A stretch of DNA of 40,414 nucleotides from Gordonibacter sp. An230 (GTDB lineage: Bacteria; Actinomycetota; Coriobacteriia; Coriobacteriales; Eggerthellaceae). The stretch covers positions 1 to 40,414 of the forward strand of contig NZ_NFJP01000031.1 in NCBI RefSeq assembly GCF_002159915.1, in the 5' to 3' direction. Both the position numbers and the translations under genes were made by a program. Below, one piece after another: positions 1 to 8,383 of this stretch; the stretch's first letter is position 1; every line of letters starts with the position of its first letter. The notes under the pieces are model-generated. The model was given only the letters and a program-made list of their open reading frames with translations. It made no database searches and had not been told where the DNA came from.

Positions 1-1054
1 GAGCGACAAATTCCAATTTGGCGGCCTGGCGGGCGAAGGCCGCGAACTCGCGCTGGAGGGGGAGAGGGGGTACGGGAACCTCCAAGGTCTTTATTTTTCC
101 AGAGCTCAATGTAAATAACCCTGAGGTACTAACCGCCTTTGCAACAATCTGTTCGCGACCTGCTGGCGAAGAAAAATATGCAAGCGCAAACACAGGGAGT
201 AAACCGGCATCCAAACGCACGCGGATAAGATGGTTCTGATGAATACATGGCTCAATTGAACCATTCCAAATCGCTGATCTGCCAATTTGATCTTTACTTC
301 CATTCCCCTCAACGAACAGCAAGTCGCCCTTTCGTAGCAGGGTCTTATCTATTTCCGATTGCGAAGCCCCAATCGTCAGAACCTCTTCAAGATCGAGCTC
401 TCCTTGCAATACATTAGCAACACGCAGATATGGAAGCTGCACGCCGTACTTATCTCGCTTGCTGTTTTTAGTTATTCCGCTCTGAATTTCAGAAACCTCT
501 TCGAGCGCTTTGATATTCCAGCGGCCTTCTCCGAACATCTCGACAAACCGCGATTTGACCAGGGATTGGAGGCGGGAAATGGTCTTTTTTCGGCGTTCGA
601 TTAGGTCAAGTGATTTGTCGAGGGCTGCACAGATTTCTGCTTGGCGAGGTGCGGAGTGAGCAGGGAAGCTGGTTTCCTTGAGCAGCTTGAAATGCCTGCT
701 GTAACCGAGGTTTTCGATGCGAACGCTTCGCAGGGCGTGATACCAGTAGCGATCATTGCCGGAGAGGGCGGGTTTCAGGATCTTCACTCCGTCTGCGCCC
801 GCGAAGAACGGCTCCTCGATGTATTTTACGCATCGCGTGTGATCGCCGAACACTATCGCGGGTACGTCCGTAAAGAGCCCTTCCTCGCTATCGGAATAAC
901 CGCTTACGAGAAGTTGGCCTTGGTCTATGATTGGATGCGGGCCCTCATTCAGATAATCTTTCTGCTTTATCCGTGCCACGCCCCGAGACACCTCTTTGAA
1001 TGCGGATGCAAAAGGAATCCGTTCCCCGCTAAACGCGGGTTTGCCAGTGCTAGC
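1..1054 (-). CDS. hsdS: Type I restriction specificity subunit (HsdS), start-less cassette, 3' end cut by window edge
   Basis: HsdS sets the DNA target of a type I restriction-modification complex through two target recognition domains (TRDs) separated by conserved helices. The minus-strand frame reads continuously from 1054 to the window edge. It begins within TRD1 (KEVSRGVARIKQKDYL), passes the central conserved helix (PRQAEICAALDKSLDLIERR and SRLQSLVKSRFVEMFG, about 505-645), continues into TRD2 (SGITKNSKRDKYGVQLPYLR), and reaches the typical C-terminal segment (VPVPPLPLQREFAAFARQA) near position 1. Upstream in frame is a TAA at 1055-1057, inside the end of the recombinase gene, and no start codon precedes the TRD1 motif. 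Only the first few residues of a normal HsdS seem to be missing. I infer a silent cassette expressed only after recombination with a complete hsdS outside the window. Plain truncation is the alternative. Base composition is more AT-rich than the neighbours. Confidence 0.85.
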
Positions 1055-2039
1055 TTATGTATCGGTGGTGCGACTGCTTCACATTCTGCTGATCGACCAT
1101 GGCGTAGCAGAGCGTCGTGTCGATCTTGCTGTGTCCAAGCAGCACTTGCACCTGTTCGATGGGCATTCCCTTGTCGATGGCCCGCGTCGCCAACGTTCGC
1201 CGGAATTTGTGAGGGTGAATTCTCTGCTGCCGCGCCATCGAGCCGAGCTTTCTCAGTCGTATTTCGACGCCGCTGATCTCAAGGCGATTGAATGGCGCAT
1301 TGAGCGATGCGAAGAGAGCCGCGTTCCCATCTTGCCTTTGATCGAGATACGCTTTGAGATGCACTTTCGTGCGCGCGTCGAAGTACACTTTTCGCTCCTT
1401 ACCGCCTTTGCCACGCACAACACATTCGCGGCCTTCGAAATCTATGTCGTCCCGGTTGAGCTTCACCAATTCGCCCACGCGCACGCCGGTTGAAGACAGC
1501 ATGTCGATCATCGCCAAATCCCGCAACGTCGTGCAGTTGTCGCGCAGCGATTCCAAAGACTCGTCAGAGATGACCGGCTTGATGGCTTTGAGGGTGCGGA
1601 TTTTCTTGATGCGCCGCACGGGGCTTTTGTATATGAGGTCTTCGATCTCAAGCCATGAGAACAGGCTTGAGATGACGCGCCGCACGTTGTCGGCGGTAAC
1701 ATTGCTCAAATTGCCTAGAGCTTGGTAATTGGCAAGATATTCCCGCACGTCGTCGGTCGAAACATGGGAGAGGGGCTTGCTAACCGACGTTATGAATTTC
1801 TTGAGGGTGGAAGAGTAGTAGCGAAGAGATCGTTCCGAGCAGCCTTCAAGCCGTTTTGCGCTCAAGAACGATTCAAGTAGGCCTTGATTGCTTGAGTGTT
1901 TTCCAGAAACGGGAGGGAAGTCGTTTTCGTCGATGAGGCAATGACTGAGCACGACATGGAGCCGCTTCATTTGCGCGCCATTGAGGGATGATGCCATCAG
2001 GCGTTCGATTTCGCTCATCGTGAGGAATTTCTCGTTCAT
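1050..2039 (-). CDS. Tyrosine recombinase (XerC/D-like integrase family)
   Basis: A site-specific recombinase of the lambda-integrase family, about 329 residues. The N-terminal half carries a core-binding SAM-like domain (SERSLRYYSSTLKKF). The catalytic half has all expected residues: Arg in STGVRVGEL, Lys in GKGGKERKV, HxxR in HPHKFRRT, His in LLGHSKIDTT and Tyr in TLCYAMV. The frame is open further upstream, but ATG at 2039 is chosen because an AAAGGCGG Shine-Dalgarno lies just before it. Its stop at 1050-1052 touches the start-less hsdS, which runs in the same direction. Recombinases placed inside hsdS loci are known to shuffle TRDs by inversion between short inverted repeats, so the likely job is hsdS phase variation. 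A prophage or genomic-island integrase is less likely because no other phage gene is seen. Confidence 0.88.
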   Translation of the reverse strand: MNEKFLTMSEIERLMASSLNGAQMKRLHVVLSHCLIDENDFPPVSGKHSSNQGLLESFLSAKRLEGCSERSLRYYSSTLKKFITSVSKPLSHVSTDDVREYLANYQALGNLSNVTADNVRRVISSLFSWLEIEDLIYKSPVRRIKKIRTLKAIKPVISDESLESLRDNCTTLRDLAMIDMLSSTGVRVGELVKLNRDDIDFEGRECVVRGKGGKERKVYFDARTKVHLKAYLDQRQDGNAALFASLNAPFNRLEISGVEIRLRKLGSMARQQRIHPHKFRRTLATRAIDKGMPIEQVQVLLGHSKIDTTLCYAMVDQQNVKQSHHRYIS

Positions 2040-2266
2040 GATGCCGCCTTTCGATTGTTTTGCAAGTCTTCGAGACGGCATGGTATCGAACCGGCGACGT
2101 CAAGCAATCCTCCTTTTTGAGAGGCTAATGGAAGAGGCATCGATGGTTGGACGCGGATTCTCCGAGGGATTGGCGGCAGGTTGACTGGGATGCGTGGGAT
2201 TGCGAAAGCGCCACCGCGCATGAGCGCGCCGGGAGCACCTGAAAGACGGTTTGGGCGTCGCGAAAA

Positions 2267-2300
2267 GACGGGCTCCTCGGACGCGTCCGAGGAGCCCGTC
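2267..2300 (-). terminator. Rho-independent terminator after the FMN/FAD reductase gene
   Basis: A perfect 34-bp inverted repeat with arms beginning GACGGGCTCCTCGG. On the minus strand it is followed by TTTT. It lies 24 bp past the stop codon of the reductase at 2324. The rest of 2040-2323 holds no gene that I can support. Confidence 0.85.
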
Positions 2301-2323
2301 GAGGGAAGGGGATGCGCGAAACG

Positions 2324-4153
2324 CTAGCCTACGTAGTCGGCAGCATTGTCGCCGGCGATACGGCCGAACGTGTAGATGTCGGCCATGGAGGTGGAGCCGA
2401 GTCGGTTCGTACCCATCTTATGCCCGGCCACCTCGCCGGCTGCGAACAGGCCGGGAATGGGCGCGCCCGCAGTGTCGAGCACTTCGGCGCTTGGGTTGAT
2501 GCGCAAACCGCCCATCGTGTAGTGCACGGCTGGCTTGTACGTCATGATGTAGTAGGGCGGCGTGTCGATCTTGTGCATGGCGCCTCGATAATTGAAGTCG
2601 GGGTCGGCGCCTGCATCCACGTAGCCGTTCCATTGCTCGATGGTCTCGGCCAATGCCGCCGCATCGATGCCGAACGGTTCGCACGCCTCTTCGAGCGTGT
2701 CGGCCTTCACGCACAGCTTGCGGGACACGAGGTTCTCGAACTCGTCGGAGTGGATGTCAACCACCTTCGTCTCGTCGGCTGCGGCCTGGTCCCAGATCTC
2801 GTAAGCGCGCTCGTCGGTTTGGGCCAGCACGGCGCTTGACAGCACGTCGCGACGATCCAATTCCTCCACAAAGCGCTTGCCCTCTTTGTTGAACATGACG
2901 GTGCGCTCGTCAAGGCGCAGGTCGTCGAGGTAGAGCAGCGCGCCGGTGTCCACGTCGCAGATGGGATAGGTTTGGATGAGCTCCATGTCCACGAGATCGG
3001 CGCCGATCTCCGACGCCATGGTCAGTCCGTCGCCTTGCGCGCCCACCGAGTCGGTGGAGTTGAACTGCTCGCCGTAGTCCGGATTCGCCTTTGCGCGCAT
3101 CTCCACGTTGGAACCGAAGCCGCCGCATGCCAATACAACCGCCTTGCAGCTGAACGAGTATTCGTTGCCCGTGACCGTGTTCTCGGCCTTCACTCCGCTG
3201 ATGCTGCCATCCGAACCCGTGACAAGCGCCGTGGCCTTCGTGTTGTCGATGAGGGTGATGTTGTCGATGGACTGCGCCCGTGCAGTCAGTTTGGTGGTCA
3301 TCGCATTGCCGATGTGTCCAGAGGGAATGATGGAGCGTTTGACCGAGTGGCCACCGAAGAACAGCAGGTTGTGCTCCCAGGACACGCCTCCCTCGAAGGT
3401 GAGCCATTGCGCCGCATCGTACACGCCGTTCGCGATGACGTTCACAAGCTCCGGGTCTCCACGGTTGTCGCCGCCTTCCAGCATGTCCTTTGCCAGCTGC
3501 TCGGGGGTGTCGGCCACGCCTTGGCTGGTCTGGATCCAGTTGCCGGGTACGGCCATCTCGCCACCGGAAAGGGCGGTGGAGCCGCCGAACACGCCGAGTT
3601 TCTCCATGAGCAGCACGTTCTTGCCTTTGTTCGCTGCGCTGATGGCGGCTGTAAACCCTGCGCCTCCGGTGCCGATGACGATGACGTCGTACGTTTCGGA
3701 GATGTCCTCGGCTGGTTGCTCGAGCGCTTTGTCGCGTTTCTTCCATTCCGACGATTTTTCACCGGCCTGGTCAAGCGCTTCCGCAACGGCGTTGAGGTAG
3801 GCCATGCTGGAAAGCGACGCGCCCGTCACCACGTCCACGTTGAGCGTCTGATTGTCCACGATAAGTTTGCCGAGTTTGTCGAAGCACACGTCGCCGAGCC
3901 CTAACGACTCGCGCGATTCCAGCACGTCGATGCGCTCGATGGCTCCGTCCTTCGTCACCACTTCCACCTGGATGGTTCCATGCTTGCCCATGCCGGTGCC
4001 TACGGTGGCGATTCCGGCGCCCTCGGGAAGCGCGCCGCCCGCGCTCTTGCTCGACGCTTCACCCGACGGCGCGCAACCTCCCAGCGCGAGCGCCCCGCCT
4101 GCGGTGGCGAGCGCCGCTCCGGTCAGAAACTGTCTGCGCGAAAGTCCCTCCAT
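2324..4153 (-). CDS. Tat-exported FMN-binding, FAD-dependent fumarate-reductase-like flavoprotein
   Basis: A 609-residue flavoprotein of the flavocytochrome c/urocanate reductase family, expected on the outer face of the membrane. Residues 5-9 (SRRQF) form a twin-arginine signal, and LALGGC (Cys27) is a lipobox, suggesting a Tat lipoprotein. An FMN-binding domain spans about 45-130; DVVTGAS (107-113) matches the ApbE flavinylation motif. The FAD-binding GTGGAG lies at 161-166. Catalytic positions known from Shewanella fumarate reductase are present: Arg in DRRDVLS, His in VHYTMGG and Arg in GTNRLGS. It should therefore reduce a carbon-carbon double bond of a small carboxylate, but the substrate is unknown. 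ATG at 4153 is chosen over the upstream ATG at 4159 because AGGAAGG lies 8 nt away. It is divergent from the LuxR gene at 4374, its probable regulator. Confidence 0.9.
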   Translation of the reverse strand: MEGLSRRQFLTGAALATAGGALALGGCAPSGEASSKSAGGALPEGAGIATVGTGMGKHGTIQVEVVTKDGAIERIDVLESRESLGLGDVCFDKLGKLIVDNQTLNVDVVTGASLSSMAYLNAVAEALDQAGEKSSEWKKRDKALEQPAEDISETYDVIVIGTGGAGFTAAISAANKGKNVLLMEKLGVFGGSTALSGGEMAVPGNWIQTSQGVADTPEQLAKDMLEGGDNRGDPELVNVIANGVYDAAQWLTFEGGVSWEHNLLFFGGHSVKRSIIPSGHIGNAMTTKLTARAQSIDNITLIDNTKATALVTGSDGSISGVKAENTVTGNEYSFSCKAVVLACGGFGSNVEMRAKANPDYGEQFNSTDSVGAQGDGLTMASEIGADLVDMELIQTYPICDVDTGALLYLDDLRLDERTVMFNKEGKRFVEELDRRDVLSSAVLAQTDERAYEIWDQAAADETKVVDIHSDEFENLVSRKLCVKADTLEEACEPFGIDAAALAETIEQWNGYVDAGADPDFNYRGAMHKIDTPPYYIMTYKPAVHYTMGGLRINPSAEVLDTAGAPIPGLFAAGEVAGHKMGTNRLGSTSMADIYTFGRIAGDNAADYVG

Positions 4154-4268
4154 GATCATGTCCTTCCTTTTGACGTTTCCCGTCTCCTCGGCCTCTTGGC
4201 TTTCCTCGAGGCGGTTCCACCGTATCACCGATCACGCCGCTCGTTCGTCTGTCGGGCGGTTCAATGTG

Positions 4269-4286
4269 TAAACCTGACCGAGTTTA
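4269..4286. promoter_or_regulatory. Candidate LuxR-type operator, TAAAC-N8-GTTTA dyad
   Basis: An 18-bp dyad in the 220-bp divergent region between the flavoprotein gene and its neighbouring LuxR gene. A dyad of the same form lies in the other divergent luxR/reductase region at 28848-28864. On the minus strand it overlaps a TACACA sequence that could serve as the reductase -10. Function is inferred. Confidence 0.45.
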
Positions 4287-4334
4287 AAAATGTAACCCAT
4301 GGCAAAACAGGCGGGCGGTCGGCGGGTTTCGGAG

Positions 4335-4340
4335 TAAGAT
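4335..4340 (+). promoter_or_regulatory. Candidate -10 element (TAAGAT) for the LuxR gene at 4374
   Basis: TAAGAT lies 33 bp before the ATG, leaving a short leader that contains the GGGAGGGGAG ribosome-binding site. No clear -35 box is seen. The same hexamer stands upstream of dmsA. Confidence 0.4.
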
Positions 4341-4373
4341 GGGGACGAACCTTGCAGGGAGGGGAGAGTCTGC

Positions 4374-5777
4374 ATGAAGGATTTCGTTGGGCGGTGGAGG
4401 GACGTGCTGATGCGCGTCGGCATGTTGCCCGCGGCGTTTCTCGGCGTGGGGCTGTATCGGGCGTGGCTTTCGACGTTCTTTCGTTACGAGGCGTTTCCCA
4501 CCGTCGGTTTCTTCGATTACGCCCTGTTCGAAGGGGCAATCGGCGTCGCTTCCTTCGCGGTGGTGGCTTTTGCGCGTCGCGTCGTGCCGCTTTGGTGCAA
4601 CAAGGCGCTGGTCAGGTTGACCGCCGCCTCTATGGTGGGCGGGTCGGCGTTGGTGGTGATCGCTTGTTTCGGCATGCCGGTCGCGGCGCTCAAATACGCG
4701 GGGCTCGTGCTGGCGGGAGCGGGACTGGCGCTGCTCATCCTCATGTGGGCAGAGTTTTTCGGGTCGCTCAACCCCATGCGCGTGGCGGTGTACTACGCGG
4801 GCGCCATCGTGCTGGGCGAGTGTTTCAAGTGGGTGTTCACCGGCCTTGAGCCGGCGCATATCGCCGTGTTTTCCTTGGTGCTCCCGCTTGTCTCGATCGA
4901 CTGGGTGCGTCGCTCGATGCGGCGGCTTCCCGAACTCGACCTACCCAAGCCCATGGGCAAACCCCAGCTGTCTGAAGTGCCGTGGAAACCCGTTCTGCTC
5001 ATGGGGGTGTGCACGCTCGCGACGGGGTTCGGCGTCCTGCCGGACAAGCCGCTTGTGACGGGGAACATCGTGGGTACGGTGCTCATGGCGCTGTTCGTGT
5101 TCTTCGGTGTGCTGTCGTCGTCGAAGTGGTTCAATTTCGATACCATCTACCAACTGGCGTTTCCTTTCATGACCGTGGGGTTGCTGCTCATCGTCCCGCA
5201 GTTCTCGCTCGATTTTCAAACGGCGGCGGCTTGCTATGACGCGGGGTACACCATGCTGTCCCTGTTCATCGTCCTCGTGCTGAGCAACATCACGTACCGC
5301 TTCGGCATCGCAGCAGCATGGCTCAACGGCATCGAGCGCGGTATTCGCTACCTTGTCGAGGCTCTCGGGTGGGGCGCGTTCGCGCTCGGATCGTCGTTTC
5401 TGACGCAGGGGCAGATGAACGTGCTGCATATCGGCATCGTTGCGGCAGTCGTCGTCGCGTTCGCGGCGTTGTTTCTTTCGGAGAAGCGCCTGTCCGCGAA
5501 ATGGGGGATCAACCTCAAGGGCGATCCGGGGGAGGATGACGTGTTCTCTCCTGGGGTGTTGGCCATGCGCGTGTCGGATTTGTCGCACGACTGCAATCTG
5601 AGCCCGCGCGAGGAGGAGGTGCTGCAGCTGCTCGCGCGCCGGGAGACGGCGGCTCAGATCGGCGAAAAGCTGTTCGTGGCTCCCGGTACCGTAAAGGCGC
5701 ATACGAGCCGCATCTACCGCAAACTCGGCGTCCGCAGCCGCGAAGAGCTCTACGAGCTGCTTGGACAGAGGGAGTGA
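4374..5777 (+). CDS. Membrane-embedded LuxR-type transcriptional regulator
   Basis: A 467-residue protein whose first 370 or so residues consist of about ten or more hydrophobic segments (MFS-like), followed by a cytoplasmic C-terminal LuxR/GerE helix-turn-helix at about 405-462 (LSPREEEVLQLLARRE, then GTVKAHTSRIYRKLGV). This layout, a multipass membrane sensor joined to a LuxR DNA-binding domain, is common in Eggerthella-type genomes next to respiratory reductase genes. Translation starts at ATG 4374, after a strong GGGAGGGGAG site about 7 nt upstream. It is divergent from the FMN/FAD reductase and probably activates it when the substrate or a related signal is sensed in the membrane. The ligand is unknown. 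Confidence 0.85.
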   Translation: MKDFVGRWRDVLMRVGMLPAAFLGVGLYRAWLSTFFRYEAFPTVGFFDYALFEGAIGVASFAVVAFARRVVPLWCNKALVRLTAASMVGGSALVVIACFGMPVAALKYAGLVLAGAGLALLILMWAEFFGSLNPMRVAVYYAGAIVLGECFKWVFTGLEPAHIAVFSLVLPLVSIDWVRRSMRRLPELDLPKPMGKPQLSEVPWKPVLLMGVCTLATGFGVLPDKPLVTGNIVGTVLMALFVFFGVLSSSKWFNFDTIYQLAFPFMTVGLLLIVPQFSLDFQTAAACYDAGYTMLSLFIVLVLSNITYRFGIAAAWLNGIERGIRYLVEALGWGAFALGSSFLTQGQMNVLHIGIVAAVVVAFAALFLSEKRLSAKWGINLKGDPGEDDVFSPGVLAMRVSDLSHDCNLSPREEEVLQLLARRETAAQIGEKLFVAPGTVKAHTSRIYRKLGVRSREELYELLGQRE

Positions 5778-6666
5778 AGGCGGGGCTGGTCCGCTGGGGT
5801 GCCAAGCGTGCGCGAGGTTGTCCGAGGCGCCGAAGCGCCGTATGCTTGGGCGTGCAGCGGCAGGTTGGGGTTTGCGCGGACAAACGGGGTGCGGGACGGT
5901 TGGCATGTTGAGGGGCTCGGACGAGGCTGGGCAGGGGGGATGTGGACAGCGAGGGCGCGGGTGGCGGCTCGAGTCGGGTGCGCATGTTGCCTTCGTCGTC
6001 GGCAGCTGCGGCAGCGGACACGGTCCGCGTCGCACACGAGGGCGTGACCGTGTTCGAGTGCGGCGCTGCAGGAAAGCCCCTATGGCGGCCACCGCGTCGT
6101 GCATGAGGGTGCGATCGGGTTCGTGTTCGGTATCGGCGGCGCGTTGCAGATGCGGCCATTGCGTCGTGCATGGGGCTCGGCCCGCATCGTCTGCCTATTA
6201 GCGGGTTTGGCCCGCCTCTTCCCCTTTCCCCTTTTTCGCTCGATGTCGATTTCGTTTGCGCTGCTTGCTGAGCTTCTATCGGCGGTTTGCAAGCTTCCAG
6301 TCATCGCCGCATCTCTTCCCGGCATCCAGCAGGTTCCGGTGGTCGCATGTCGATTTCGCTTACTGCGTTCAGTGATGTTGATGGGCTCTTGTCGGGAGCG
6401 AAGGGGAGGGCGTGGGTACTCGTATTCGGGAAGGTGCAGCGTGGCTTCTCGCGAGTCGATGGGCGCGCTCGCCGAGCGTGTGCGCCGCGCCTTGTATGTG
6501 GTGAGCGCGCGTCTTCGTGAAGCGATGGGCGAGTTCGTCGAGTGGGCAGTCGCGGGCAGGTGCGGTGTTCGCGTCTTCGCGAGTTGATGCGGCGCTGCGT
6601 TGCGCAACGAAGGAGCGTAGGTTGATGCGTGTTCGTGCCTTTACGAGTTGATGCGAGTTTGTAAAA
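5778..6666. other. Long GC-rich intergenic stretch without a supported gene
   Basis: Open frames here lack ribosome-binding sites, recognisable motifs and normal codon bias. A weak hairpin (GCGGG-TTTGG-CCCGC, near 6200-6215) followed by a pyrimidine-rich run could end the luxR transcript. From about 6444 to 6657 there are four or five degenerate copies of a unit resembling TCTTCGCGAGTTGATGCG. Confidence 0.5.
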
Positions 6667-6795
6667 TGGCACAAATTTCGACCTATGGCAGCAATTTGAA
6701 GGATTTCCGGGAAGGTTTTGAGAATCAGCGTGGAAAACCCCAGGTGAATTGCTTCAGTCAGGCGTCTTTATTGCCACAGGTCGAAATTTGTGCCA
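6667..6795. repeat. Palindromic-ended intergenic element, copy 1
   Basis: The 24-nt arms at 6667-6690 and 6772-6795 are inverted repeats with a single mismatch, which would be a G-U pair if the minus strand is transcribed. The 81-nt interior contains CCCAGGTGA, which also occurs in the copy at 39905-40031 in opposite orientation. It may form a long hairpin RNA or be a small non-autonomous mobile element. Confidence 0.7.
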
Positions 6796-7175
6796 AAATG
6801 GCCGACGTCCGTTGCTAAACCGAGATTGATGAAGGCCTTGAAACCCGCCGCGCAAATCCCTCCGGCGCTTGAAGAGCCCTCTGGTCCAGCGGATCGGTCT
6901 TTCGTTTCGTCCGGTCGCAAGAAGTTCGATGTGGAATCAGGTGAGTGCTGGTCCGTGTCGGTTTTGATCGGGTAGCGAAGACCAATGCTCTATGCCGAGC
7001 CAAGGTTGACGCCGGATTGCGTTTGCCGAAGTTCAAGCCGAGTCTTTTGCAGCCGGGCGAAGCGGAGGATCGCCCCGTTGGGCGGGGAACTTCCGCAGCG
7101 CTAGAGAGACGGTGCACGACGGGCTGATATAGACGAGGCCGGTATTGTTGAATTGGTTGATATAGAGGGGCGGCT
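6796..7175. other. Intergenic stretch, no gene seen
   Basis: A 61-codon frame from 6790 has no ribosome-binding site and starts inside the repeat arm, so it is not accepted. The only recognisable feature is the ribosome-binding site (GAGGGGCGG) of the gene at 7176. Confidence 0.4.
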
Positions 7176-8159
7176 ATGGGCGAGACCAGCATTTTGCTCG
7201 GATACCTGTCTGCGTTGGAATACTGGCGGGCTGTCGGTCCGAGGTTCCTGCGCGGGAAACGCCAGCGACGCGAGGCCACGCAGCGGGCGCGGGAAATGCT
7301 TGCTGCCGGAAAGAAGCCGCGGCTATCGCCTGGCAACCGTCGTCCCGCTGGCGCGAAGCTTCCCGTCCGAGTGCTGGTGGGGGATGCGAAGTTCCGTACG
7401 CGAACCGCCTCCGTGCAGAGCCGCGTATGGCCCGCTATCCCCGACAACTCGATGGTCGATGCGGGCGAGGGGTTCCTTGTGAGCACGCCCGAGTTCTGTT
7501 TCCTGCAGATGGCTTCTCAACTGACACTCGTCCAGCTTGTGCTTCTGGCCTTCGAACTGAGCGGTACGTACGTTTTCGAAGAGCACGGTCCGGCGCGCCG
7601 TCGAGAAAGCCCACTCACTTCGATCAAGAAGCTGAACGAATTCGTCGGGGCGGCGGAGAACGCATCGGGCCGTGCGAAAGCCCTGCGCGCGTTGCGCTAC
7701 GCGAGAGACCGCAGCGCCTCTCCTATGGAGTCGGCGCTTGCCATGATGCTGTGCATGCCGTACTCCCTTGGTGGCTATGGCGTGCCGTACCCCCTGTTTA
7801 ACTATCATGTCGACGTTCCACCGTCTATGCGCGGAATGGTCGATCGCGCGTATTGCGAGTGCGATCTGTGCTGGCCGGAGTCGCGCTTGTGTGTGGAGTA
7901 CGATAGTCGGCTCCATCATGCCGATGCCGAAAAGCAGGAGGAGGATGCGCGACGGCGCAACACGCTCATCACGCTTGGGCTTACGGTGATCACGGTGTCG
8001 CGCGGCCAACTCATGGATGGAGGCGCGTTCAATCGGCTTGCGCGGCAAGTGGCCAAGCAGACGGGCAAGCGCTTGCGCTACCGCGATCCGGAGTTCACGC
8101 GCAAGCATTTGGCGCTGCGGGGAGAGTTGTGGGCTGCGCTTCTCCCTCCGCGCACGTAG
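7176..8159 (+). CDS. Putative endonuclease-fold protein (VSR/DUF559-like C-terminal region)
   Basis: A 327-residue cytoplasmic protein without signal peptide. ATG 7176 follows GAGGGGCGG at good spacing. The N-terminal two thirds are not recognised. The C-terminal part (about 220-300) has the pattern of a PD-(D/E)XK nuclease of the VSR/DUF559 group: an acidic residue in CECDLCWPE, then CVEYDS, followed by HHADAEKQEEDARRRN and a hydrophobic strand TLGLTVITVSRGQL. Four cysteines cluster around AYCECDLCW and RLCVEYD. Proteins of this general build are often unannotated in coriobacteria and may take part in defence or DNA repair. That is inference; the nuclease fold is my reading of the pattern, not a search result. 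It stands alone, with no co-directional partner close by. Confidence 0.6.
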   Translation: MGETSILLGYLSALEYWRAVGPRFLRGKRQRREATQRAREMLAAGKKPRLSPGNRRPAGAKLPVRVLVGDAKFRTRTASVQSRVWPAIPDNSMVDAGEGFLVSTPEFCFLQMASQLTLVQLVLLAFELSGTYVFEEHGPARRRESPLTSIKKLNEFVGAAENASGRAKALRALRYARDRSASPMESALAMMLCMPYSLGGYGVPYPLFNYHVDVPPSMRGMVDRAYCECDLCWPESRLCVEYDSRLHHADAEKQEEDARRRNTLITLGLTVITVSRGQLMDGGAFNRLARQVAKQTGKRLRYRDPEFTRKHLALRGELWAALLPPRT

Positions 8160-8369
8160 GCGCGTTCCGCTGCTCGTCTTCGCGCTTCCCTTCGCGTTCG
8201 TAGGCGCGATCCCTCGCACCTCCTGCCGCGCGGGCCATTCGGATGGAGGCCCTCCTGCCTCGAGTGCCCTTTCTGCGCTCGCCGGGAGGCGCGCGCAGGC
8301 TGTGTGGAGGCTGCTTTGAGTTTCGGTGACGAAGCGCGGCGGCGCGCGGCGAACGAAGCGCCGCTTTGC

Positions 8370-8375
8370 TATCAT
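8370..8375 (+). promoter_or_regulatory. Candidate -10 (TATCAT) of a leaderless transcript
   Basis: TATCAT ends 8 nt before the ATG at 8384, and no Shine-Dalgarno sequence is present. The arrangement TTTGCTAT--T followed by 7-8 nt and ATG recurs at the LuxR gene starting at 21603. Confidence 0.4.
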
Positions 8376-8383
8376 CAATCTCT

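Noticed and set aside
2071-2110. tRNA-like 3' fragment (minus strand reads GCCGGTTCGATACC) next to the recombinase
   Set aside because: Flanking bases do not form a T-stem or acceptor stem, so it cannot be supported as a tRNA or attachment-site remnant.
4941-6171. Long minus-strand frames opposite and beyond the luxR gene
   Set aside because: Arg/Pro/His-rich translations typical of the wrong frame in GC-rich DNA; no start signals.
6190-6235. Terminator after the luxR gene at 4374
   Set aside because: The five-base stem with a pyrimidine-rich tail is more than 400 bp past the stop codon, too weak and distant for a separate call.
6667-6795. Calling the palindromic-ended elements MITEs
   Set aside because: No target-site duplications were seen, and the terminal arms are not conserved between copies as transposon ends would be. 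They are listed as repeats of unknown nature.
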